This document shows, one piece after another, positions 62,301 to 64,000 of a stretch of DNA of 64,000 bases (within the stretch, counting starts at the first letter, position 1; each line of letters starts with the position of its first letter). A program made the translations under genes and the position numbers. The stretch spans positions 49,310,394-49,374,393 of the forward strand of contig CM074181.1 of assembly GCA_037179385.1 (NCBI GenBank). Direction: 5' to 3'. The DNA is from Holothuria scabra. Taxonomy: Eukaryota > Echinodermata > Holothuroidea > Aspidochirotida > Holothuriidae. Under the pieces are notes generated by a model, which was given only the letters and a program-made list of their open reading frames with translations, was not told where the DNA came from and ran no database searches.

Positions 62301-64000
62301 AAGTTGCACTGTAAATTTGAAATTTTATCACAGCTTCAAAGAGCTGCCATGTACTATATTAGAACAAATTCACCTTCTATCAGTTGAACAGTGCCAACGG
62401 TAATACGTTTTCATCCAGTGATGGTATAGAAACTGGAAACTCAATTAAATTGCTGGTCTCACACGTAGCATCCAATGTTTAAATGAGAGTCCTGCGACCT
62501 CCAATAGGTTGACAAGGTTGCAAGTTTTTAAACATACATGTTTATAAAAACTCTTGCAACATCTTGCAAAGCTTTTCAACCAGTTGCAAGCAAGCCCTCT
62601 CCCACTAGGGAGAGGACCATGAATTGAAAGTACTTTTCAATATCACAAGGAAGTTGCAAGAGTCCATAATAGTGGTCCTTAAGAAGCAGTCAGTCTTACA
62701 GAAGGTTTTCTTACGAGAAGATGCAAACTTTAGCTTTAGAATCAGATTGACACAACTTTTTCACAGTAATCTTATGACTAGCAAAGTGAAGGCCGATTGT
62801 GACAAACATTTGCAGGGGGAATAAATCCTTAAAGAAAGTTCAGCTTCAATGGAAGTTACTTCTTCATTTCATCACTAAATTAGATCAATTACAGAAAGTT
62901 GGACAATATTGGACTATTTTATTATAAGATAGGATACTGGTAGGTCTACTTTTGTTACTGTTTACTTAGAACGACACTCGGGGTGTAACCAGTCTTGGTG
63001 GTCTGGGGGCAAGACTCAAGAGGTTTGCCAATTTTGTACCAGTTTTCCCCTTCTTTACTCTCTTTTCTTCCCTTCCCAATTGTTTTTCCCCTTCCTATTT
63101 TTGGGGCATGGGGGGGCAAGCTGTCCCCTTCATCACCCCACTGGTTATGCCCCTGCTGACATTTTTAAACAGAATGAAACAGATCATTAATTTCATGGGC
63201 CTATATTAAAAGAAGGGTTTAAGGTCACAACAGGATTTGGTATGTTAGGGGGGTACTTATTCTGAGCATTTTGGTGAAATTTGCATTGAAACCTGATGTG
63301 TGGTTCCCAAGATATCAGCATGTAAAGTTTTCTCAAATTTTCAACAAAATGTGAACTTGAAGCAAGCACATATGACATCACATCCCCGCATTAATGGGAA
63401 GTCTTTTGTTTTTCTTTAAACTTTACACTGGATTTTCTCCTCAACAATCCCATATTACTAAAATGTGATTGCATAAGTGGCATGAAAATTTTACAAACTT
63501 TACATCCCCTACAGGGAGGTCATACTCCTATTAACTTCAAGGTCAACAAACAGTCTGATAAAACAAAGGGAAACAAAGCATTCCTTGTCAATGTGAGGAA
63601 GTGATATTTAAGCTCTGCTGCCCTCAAACTCACTTTTGAACACAAATCTACTGACTTCATTTACTGATATCTCAAGAAATACATGTCTGATTTGAATGGA
63701 ATTTTCATCACACGGTGTATATTTTGTTCCCTTTTCACAAATGAAAATTAAATTTTTGCTTAAACCTCCCCTTTAACTTAAACCAGCAGAGCAGCTGACC
63801 AAGTTGAATCCAGTAGAAAATTCTAAAGGTCCAACCTAATTGATCAAGCAACATTGAGTTGACAGCCAACTCAGTGCATGCTGATTTTTTCAGCAGTACT
63901 CTAGCATACAGTGCTGTACTTCAAAAAAATACAATGATGTGGTAATGTATAAACCTAGTTTGACAAGAACTTACCTCCAAAAGTAGAACTCATGAATATT
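18367..64000 (-). CDS. NWD1: NWD1-like STAND NTPase (DUF4062-like - NACHT - WD40), 18 exons, only the first codons missing
   Basis: Eighteen minus-strand exons splice in frame across 45.6 kb to 1555 visible residues plus a stop, close to the roughly 1560 residues of vertebrate NWD1. Order: a DUF4062-like N terminus (IFMSSTFGDM, then LVDMRWGVRDE, DHMTT, GQRYGYRPIP); NACHT with Walker A GPSGSGKS (residues 348-355) and Walker B LLILLDSIDQL (440-450); a winged-helix/helical linker (LTSEELLHVLSLDD, NRRKLRQLPYHM); a C-terminal WD40 array from about residue 885 with many IWD/VWS-type strand ends. STAND ATPases of this type are signal-sensing scaffolds that oligomerise on ATP exchange; NWD1 is cytosolic in vertebrates. 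The ligand here is unknown. NWD2 is the main alternative name. The first few codons, promoter and 5' UTR lie beyond the right edge. Confidence 0.92.
19263..19331 (-). CDS. NWD1: NWD1-like exon 17 (69-bp micro-exon)
   Basis: It encodes SGVVQCLAFTKDDKYIITGSQDK, an ideal WD40 d-a-b strand segment, between acceptor tcccccag and donor GTAAGA, phase 0-0. It is too short to be noticed as an open frame, but it is required to join exons 16 and 18. Confidence 0.92.
19594..21068. mobile_element. Possible 1.5-kb non-autonomous hAT-like element
   Basis: The ends CAGGCGCAGATCCAG (left) and CTTGGATCTGTGCCTG (right) are inverted matches at about 14 of 15 positions. An internal ctacgtcactacactg near 20440 resembles hAT MITE ends. 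Only a 5-base direct repeat (aaact) flanks it rather than 8, so the class is uncertain. It lies in NWD1-like intron 16 and has no transposase frame. Confidence 0.5.
21732..22669 (-). CDS. NWD1: NWD1-like exon 16 (long WD40 exon)
   Basis: A 938-bp exon of 312 codons carrying several WD strand ends: DDVMVIWSMG, FIKIWNLTLV, VMKIWNSETGQ, AASIWDLKLD and KTDIWDWRAS. Acceptor cattgtag, donor GTAATT after AGAAGG. It provides most of the second propeller. Its phase 0 exit matches exon 17. Confidence 0.94.
22670..25644. other. NWD1-like intron 15, mostly unannotated
   Basis: A 3.0-kb intron. It contains a C/A homopolymer tract (23193-23225), a stretch at about 24110-24480 sharing scattered words with the insert at 51781-52110, and at 25065-25135 a fragment of the piggyBac-like MITE seen complete at 59455-59714 (cttttccgcc, gagcacaac, aaagggttaa). 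No coding signal was found. Confidence 0.6.
25225..25470 (+). repeat. tRNA-derived SINE
   Basis: It has a B-box-like segment (gaggtttaattcctgg), then cagcataagcaatggagtaa, agccagtgagccacaactgg and gttagaaactgagccataaa with a degraded tail. It is oriented antisense to the host NWD1-like gene and spans most of a copy. Confidence 0.8.
25645..25843 (-). CDS. NWD1: NWD1-like exon 15 (WD40 region)
   Basis: It encodes VFGEYSPTDGNNNPFQVIKV, then LTSVSAICKSEITSQVWVAC and ILCFDSANSTKEAIYRLK. Acceptor atgacag, donor GTAACT, phase 0 in and 1 out. The beta-propeller pattern is recognisable but degenerate. Confidence 0.9.
27443..27712 (-). CDS. NWD1: NWD1-like exon 14 (WD40 repeats)
   Basis: A symmetric phase 0-0 exon of 90 codons. 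It continues the previous repeat with VYSLKTGKLLSKWPS, then gives MVLGGTTKGTIWAWYIH and a further strand set MEVVYVTENGVL. Acceptor cgaacag, donor GTAAGA. Confidence 0.92.
29104..29309 (-). CDS. NWD1: NWD1-like exon 13 (WD40 repeats)
   Basis: Acceptor gttatag, donor GTAAGT. It translates to VICVQISPDNHWVVGVTQEG, then TIHVWSMKTGDLFHKILPEE and YVSKGQVT, one complete WD repeat and the start of another. Confidence 0.93.
30425..30518. repeat. Nested inverted repeat
   Basis: The outer arms acagccctata / tatagggctgt and inner arms tgttccgaca / tgtcggaaca form a two-level hairpin. A direct repeat of ccgacagccctatatgttcc-like words surrounds it. It lies in NWD1-like intron 12; origin unknown. Confidence 0.6.
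30735..30890 (+). repeat. SINE copy with internal duplication
   Basis: The block gcttggtg(c/t)taagcataagccggaaaac occurs twice in a row, followed by cagtgagccacaactg and the aagccatgaaaacctcatc 3' segment. It lies in NWD1-like intron 12. Confidence 0.7.
31690..31955 (-). repeat. SINE, minus orientation
   Basis: Read on the minus strand it carries a tRNA-like head near 31900-31955 and the body gagcaacaactagaaaaat / ggctgtggccgac. It is immediately followed by a second copy, making a head-to-tail pair. Confidence 0.75.
31956..32065 (-). repeat. SINE 3' part, minus orientation, adjacent copy
   Basis: GTTAGTTAG tail, acagctcagtttccaaac, and ccagttgtggctcactggc match the SINE 3' body. It directly abuts the previous copy in the same orientation. 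Confidence 0.75.
32219..32344 (-). CDS. NWD1: NWD1-like exon 12 (WD40 repeat)
   Basis: It encodes GIQDLYVNSTSTLLATASAD, then GTVRIWDINTDEMVHVLVARQ, a textbook WD repeat. The donor used is GTGAGT after CAGT, which keeps phase 1 and creates a Cys codon with exon 13. Confidence 0.93.
32712..33110 (-). repeat. GGTTGTCC repeat family, copy 1
   Basis: It shares ordered blocks with 38405-38715 and 61375-61712: gttggttgtcc, ggacaacc, tgactgatcaactnttnc and a far end of aattttttctagaaatc type. There is no open frame in common, so it is a non-coding interspersed repeat. It lies in NWD1-like intron 11. Confidence 0.7.
34579..34811 (-). CDS. NWD1: NWD1-like exon 11 (linker into WD40)
   Basis: Acceptor ttttacag, donor GTAAGA. 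It contains LSIEILGRLGGQAESDEFRG, then RACFPRPGGPLRSSLVGHS. The closing GHS plus the next exon's GG makes the start of the first recognisable WD repeat. Confidence 0.92.
35127..35670 (+). mobile_element. TTAA-bordered ~580-bp element, copy 1
   Basis: It begins near ttaaaagaatgg and ends gcttaaactttccctttt. The interior shares long blocks with 37668-38245, 51731-52614 and 63206-63776 (for example gaaatttgcattnaaatcc, gacatcatatcc, acaaagggaaacaaagc). Antisense to the host gene, in intron 10. Confidence 0.8.
36068..36300 (+). repeat. tRNA-derived SINE, best full-length copy
   Basis: It opens with a clean RNA polymerase III A box (TGGTTTAACGG) and a B-box-like ggtttacttcc about 45 bases on, then the body cataccagagactctaaaaa, gcatcagcaatggagtaggg, agtgagccacaactggaaaa and tggaaactgggccataaaac. 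This copy shows that the family is tRNA-headed. It lies in NWD1-like intron 10. Confidence 0.87.
36305..36496 (+). mobile_element. AAAGGGCAAGAGCAGTC MITE family, 5'-truncated copy
   Basis: It matches the interior and right end of 2777-3013: ctttcataatattt, gtcacatgactctcaagagtc, and the right end gactacatttcccctttaa-like. The left end is missing where the SINE at 36068 begins. Confidence 0.6.
36529..36921 (+). mobile_element. 393-bp DNA element with 6-bp target duplication
   Basis: The termini CCACAGACTT and AAGTCTGTGG are perfect inverted repeats that extend imperfectly through GACAGAGCAT. The element is flanked on both sides by TAGATG (36523-36528 and 36922-36927), a perfect 6-bp duplication. 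A related copy lies inverted at 51214-51603. It is non-coding, in NWD1-like intron 10. Confidence 0.85.
36992..37020 (+). repeat. Short TTAGGG-like interstitial tract
   Basis: The run GTTAGGGTTAGGGATTAGG followed by TTAGGGATTA is telomere-like. It is only about 29 bases and imperfect, so this is a description rather than a claim of telomeric origin. Confidence 0.55.
37333..37481 (-). CDS. NWD1: NWD1-like exon 10 (helical linker)
   Basis: Acceptor ctttcag, donor GTATGA. It encodes YIYGNFNFLDTYIKAFSTQQ, then LIEEISFSLMSMDDSSN and QVMLLRDTL. It has no long open frame around it and was found by phase continuity between exons 9 and 11. Confidence 0.9.
37668..38245 (+). mobile_element. TTAA-bordered ~580-bp element, copy 2 (most complete)
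   Basis: The left end TTAAAAGAAGGGTTTAAGG pairs with the right end CTTAAACTTCTCCTTTAA as an imperfect inverted repeat of about 18 bases, with TTAA at both borders. There is no transposase frame. Antisense to the host gene, in intron 9. Confidence 0.82.
38405..38715 (+). repeat. GGTTGTCC repeat family, copy 2
   Basis: It contains tggttgtccgattgtcctgg, ggttggttgtccgatgggc, tgaatgatcaactctttcaa and the far end aattttttctaaaaatcaag, in the same order as the other two copies. It lies in NWD1-like intron 9. Confidence 0.75.
38738..38865 (+). repeat. SINE fragment
   Basis: It has gagcaacaactggaa, gttgtggccagcctgacttt, cagaaactgagccatcaaat and a CTAA-type tail. The tRNA-like head is missing. It lies next to the GGTTGTCC repeat in intron 9. 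Confidence 0.7.
40435..40593 (-). CDS. NWD1: NWD1-like exon 9 (NRRKLRQLPYH)
   Basis: A symmetric phase 0-0 exon of 53 codons: acceptor catatcag, donor GTAAGC. ESEYNRRKLRQLPYHMTLSG is the conserved helical segment preceding the superhelical linker of NWD-family proteins. Confidence 0.92.
41045..41205 (+). repeat. SINE, 3' two-thirds
   Basis: It contains ggtgctcagcaaaagcaatgg, agtgagccacaactggaaaa, ccagcttgacttaaa and ctccatctaacctaacctcc. The head is truncated. It lies in NWD1-like intron 8. Confidence 0.8.
41336..41447 (-). CDS. NWD1: NWD1-like exon 8
   Basis: It encodes QFTMAATERYI, then KDPISFQSRHQVLAEFFSGKW. The preceding exon ends YH, so HRQF is reconstituted across the splice as in the family (HRQF...R). 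Acceptor tttcacag, donor GTAAAA, phase 2 in and 0 out. Confidence 0.92.
42673..42876 (-). CDS. NWD1: NWD1-like exon 7 (winged-helix-like)
   Basis: Acceptor attgatag, donor GTTAGT. It translates to NGLTSEELLHVLSLDDEVLD, then EIYQYWPPPDPTEVAVPNLIWARLKFELEEYLV, ending VLVLYH. The 'LT..ELLHVLSLDD' motif is typical of STAND winged-helix segments in NWD and TEP1 proteins. Confidence 0.93.
43180..43465. mobile_element. ~285-bp MITE with long inverted arms
   Basis: The left arm acattacatgaaatagccc, then ctaaaacccgacttttgggc and ggtttttacttgaagc, is mirrored on the right by agtaaaaacctagctgactt, cacccaaaagtcaggtttta and gggctatttcacgtaacg. The arms run about 90 bases at high identity. It lies in NWD1-like intron 6; no target duplication was resolved. 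Confidence 0.75.
43599..43930 (-). mobile_element. Hairpin/AGGTCA minisatellite element, degenerate copy C
   Basis: It has half of the family's hairpin (gattccttgccg at 43599), then TGACC-rich units (ttgacctcatgtgaccc, aatgaccttttgacatc) and a later diverged unit with catgagtaattc. It lacks the CA microsatellite. It resembles the better copies at 3678-4311 and 46640-47359. Confidence 0.55.
44164..44528. mobile_element. ~365-bp element with GTTTCACATACCCC ends
   Basis: Left gtttcacatacccc and right ggggtatgtgagac are inverted matches at 13 of 14 positions. The left arm also holds gcttgaggtaacactg and the right arm gttaacactgggtg. There is no open frame and no clear target duplication. It lies in NWD1-like intron 6. 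Confidence 0.6.
46640..47359 (-). mobile_element. Hairpin + CA microsatellite + ~150-bp minisatellite element, copy B
   Basis: Mirror-image copy of 3678-4311: about four units near 46640-47250, then (CA)n at 47266-47312, then the hairpin gattccttgcctgccttcggcaaggaatc (47331-47359). On the minus strand three units read AGGTCA-A-AGGTCA-TTTG-GGGTCA, a consensus DR1 followed by a DR4. It lies in NWD1-like intron 6. Confidence 0.82.
48075..48170 (-). repeat. SINE fragment, minus orientation
   Basis: GTTAGTTAGGTAGTTAG tail, ttttacggtccag, ggctcaagtccagctggcc and ccagttgtggctg match the SINE 3' body in reverse. It lies in NWD1-like intron 6. Confidence 0.75.
48868..49066 (-). CDS. NWD1: NWD1-like exon 6 (NACHT-associated)
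   Basis: Acceptor tttgcag, donor GTGAGT. It encodes AFKKFPQPLFLKLLFEEA then RWKSYTVVSEEQLAVRVDEAI and ends HALGYIVAS. This is the segment after NACHT that leads into a winged-helix-like region. The split Ala codon with exon 5 confirms phase. Confidence 0.93.
50129..51096 (-). CDS. NWD1: NWD1-like exon 5 (NACHT NTPase)
   Basis: A large 968-bp exon encoding residues 212-533. Walker A YGPSGSGKSS lies at 50661-50690; Walker B LLILLDSIDQLEG follows about 90 residues later, then a sensor-like QIIVSTIS strand. Key Gly-Lys-Ser and the Asp of Walker B are intact, so nucleotide binding is expected. Acceptor tttccag, donor GTAAGA, ending in phase 1. Confidence 0.95.
51214..51603 (-). mobile_element. 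393-bp 6-bp-TSD element family, inverted copy
   Basis: It is the reverse complement of the family at 36529-36921: ccacatacttatacacatgg at left, then catgtaacgtgtacatccta, and at right ggccatcttggtgagccttt, gcgacaatgtac, and aggaagtccgtgag. The ends have diverged, so the target duplication is no longer visible. It lies in intron 4, immediately 5' of exon 5 in + coordinates. Confidence 0.75.
51731..52614 (+). mobile_element. TTAA-bordered element, copy 3, interrupted by a nested insertion
   Basis: The left part (tgttagaggggtacttttt) and right part (from about 52110, ggtatttttcctgacatgc) belong to the ~580-bp family. Between them about 330 bp (51781-52110) is foreign and matches 57720-58020 in opposite orientation (ttactccaattagctgcttc, agaagcccaacaa). 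Right border TTAA at 52611-52614. Confidence 0.7.
52817..52934 (-). CDS. NWD1: NWD1-like exon 4 (short, 118 bp)
   Basis: It is too short to stand out as an open frame but fits exactly: acceptor ctttag, donor GTATGG, phase 1 in and 2 out. The translation VTEQEIEAALEVNDARLHCFGFIREIEDLYDHAEDKDSV matches the family's SVTE..EI..AL segment. The split codons join to Val and Ser. Confidence 0.92.
55334..56334 (+). mobile_element. 5'-truncated LINE (CR1/L2/Rex-type reverse transcriptase remnant)
   Basis: The frame starts just past the reverse-transcriptase YADD motif (TPVTGLIIRNDERDYPNEVD), then WCPENILILNVNKTKELIVD and FRRNKN. It is broken by an insertion at 55535-55683 and resumes as SFKLLGTVVTYNLSWN, followed by LLNFYRCIIESVLTTNILVW and FGSMC with further frameshifts. 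It ends in a (TTATC)n microsatellite tail at about 56310-56333. It is a dead, truncated copy in NWD1-like intron 3, antisense to the gene. Confidence 0.85.
55535..55683 (+). mobile_element. Short retroelement 3' tail nested in the LINE
   Basis: An insertion of about 149 bp interrupts the LINE frame. It has a 3' end of LINE-tail type (caaagcacctcagaaaacc, ggagtgcgctatattta) and a (CATTA)n tail. TACAG occurs at 55530-55534 and 55679-55683, consistent with a 5-bp target duplication. After it the LINE frame continues. Confidence 0.8.
56583..56790 (+). repeat. tRNA-derived SINE
   Basis: It has a consensus B box (GTTCAAATC) at about 56599, then ccacgtcataccaaagactt, ggtgctcagcataagcaatg, agtgagccacaactggaaaa, ggttggaaactgggtta and a CCTA-type tail. 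The A box is not clear. It lies in NWD1-like intron 3. Confidence 0.85.
56944..57365 (+). mobile_element. AAAGGGCAAGAGCAGTC-type MITE, split by a hAT MITE
   Basis: Left end agggcaagagcagttgccc and right end gggatgactgctcttgccct followed by TTAA form the terminal inverted repeat. The interior matches 2777-3013 (cttcatgattggctc, gagtcatgtgaca). A hAT-type MITE sits inside at 57104-57265 with its own target duplication, so this element is the older one. Confidence 0.78.
57104..57265 (+). mobile_element. hAT-type MITE with perfect 8-bp duplication
   Basis: The ends CAGTGGCATAGCCA and TGGCTATGCTACTG form a terminal inverted repeat. ACCTTGAA flanks it exactly on both sides (57096-57103 and 57266-57273), the 8-bp duplication of hAT transposition. 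It is the best-preserved copy of the family also seen at 2022 and 3306. Confidence 0.93.
57588..57632 (+). repeat. SINE 3' tip
   Basis: Only aaactgggccataaaattcc and ttctaaccttacctaacct remain, matching the extreme 3' end of the SINE family. Confidence 0.55.
58674..58908 (+). repeat. Tandem duplication with T-run/G-run junctions
   Basis: Two ~118-bp copies, each starting ccacatgan(c/t)t(t/c), then caa(c/g)accttgaaggnncac, a T run leading into G11-G12, then agggnttgatgagggnagg and gtacaatcc-like sequence. The second starts at about 58793. It lies 186 bp from exon 3 of the NWD1-like gene, in intron 3. Confidence 0.75.
59094..59382 (-). CDS. NWD1: NWD1-like exon 3
   Basis: It begins FLLGQRYGYRPIPAKI directly after exon 2 GPNFM and ends in phase 1 after DKKKYFSS with donor GTTAGT. 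WYQLDENSIPAEYVLQ matches the family's conserved post-core segment. Transposons and homopolymer repeats lie close on both sides (59455-59714 and 58674-58908). Confidence 0.92.
59455..59714 (+). mobile_element. piggyBac-like TTAA MITE
   Basis: TTAA occurs at both borders (59455-59458 and 59711-59714). The ends ACCCTTTACCGTTGT and ACAACAGTAAAGGG are inverted repeats. It is about 260 bp and non-coding. It is GC-richer than its surroundings and carries gtccgcttttccgcc and actcccgagg blocks, also present at 25065-25135. It ends about 70 bases from the acceptor of NWD1-like exon 3. Confidence 0.8.
61375..61712 (+). repeat. GGTTGTCC repeat family, copy 3
   Basis: Contains gtggttgtcagattgtcagg, ggttggttgtctcctggac, tgactgatcaactctttcaa and the far end aattttttctaaaaat. 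Order matches 38405-38715. It lies in NWD1-like intron 2. Confidence 0.75.
61964..62163 (-). CDS. NWD1: NWD1-like exon 2 (DUF4062-like core)
   Basis: The acceptor is tgaacag before ATATGAGTGC; the donor is GTTTGT after CATG, giving phase 0. It encodes MSAERNVIGEAEPELSQWC, then LVDMRWGVRDEATTDHMTT and LCLQEIKKCQDISLGPNFM, the most conserved N-terminal block of NWD/TEP1/NPHP3-type proteins. Its internal ATG at 62161 could be mistaken for the start, but the preceding exon continues the domain. Confidence 0.93.
63206..63776 (+). mobile_element. TTAA-bordered ~580-bp element, copy 4
   Basis: TTAA at 63206 starts ttaaaagaagggtttaagg, and TTAA at 63773-63776 ends gcttaaacctcccctttaa. The interior is highly similar to 37668-38245. 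It lies in NWD1-like intron 1, in the same orientation as the other three copies. Confidence 0.85.
63975..64000 (-). CDS. NWD1: NWD1-like exon 1 (cut by window edge)
   Basis: The last 26 bases of the window, read on the minus strand, give IFMSSTFG plus one base, followed by a GTAAGT donor. The split codon with exon 2 is GAT (Asp), making the conserved SSTFGDMSAERN start of the DUF4062-like region. The true start codon is further right. Confidence 0.85.

Overview
This is a 64 kb piece of an animal nuclear genome. It is intron-rich and AT-rich, with no bacterial-type gene packing, and it is full of short non-autonomous transposons, SINEs and minisatellites. The gene content and repeat style suggest an invertebrate, most likely a marine one such as an echinoderm or other invertebrate deuterostome. 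That assignment is inference; nothing here fixes the species.

Two protein-coding genes can be reconstructed, arranged tail to tail. The first (+ strand, three visible exons, 1596-8055) is the C-terminal 448 residues of a type-B carboxylesterase/cholinesterase-fold enzyme with a complete Ser-Glu-His triad; its N-terminal exons are off the left edge or unrecognised. The second (- strand, 18 exons, 64000 down to 18367) encodes about 1555 residues of a STAND-type NTPase of the NWD1 family: an N-terminal DUF4062-like region, a NACHT domain with intact Walker A and Walker B, a winged-helix/helical linker and a C-terminal WD40 array. All 17 of its introns have GT..AG ends and agree in phase, so it looks like an intact gene missing only its first few codons. 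It is the dominant feature of the window.

Layout: 1-1595 no recognised gene; 1596-8055 esterase exons with MITE-filled introns; 8056-18366 intergenic, holding a 470-bp CAGCTG-rich foldback element, three TA-type MITEs, SINE pieces and a 16-copy 16-bp minisatellite; 18367-64000 the NWD1-like gene, whose introns carry almost all the remaining sequence: tRNA-derived SINEs, a 5'-truncated LINE with another element nested in it, a hAT MITE with a perfect 8-bp duplication nested in another MITE, TTAA-type elements, an element with a 6-bp target duplication, and repeats of other families.

The most unusual non-genic signal is an element family found three times (3678-4311, 43599-43930, 46640-47359). 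It has a terminal hairpin, a GT/CA microsatellite in two copies, and a tandem array of ~146-150 bp units. Each unit has closely spaced AGGTCA hexamers in DR1 and DR4 arrangement, which are the consensus layouts of nuclear-receptor response elements.
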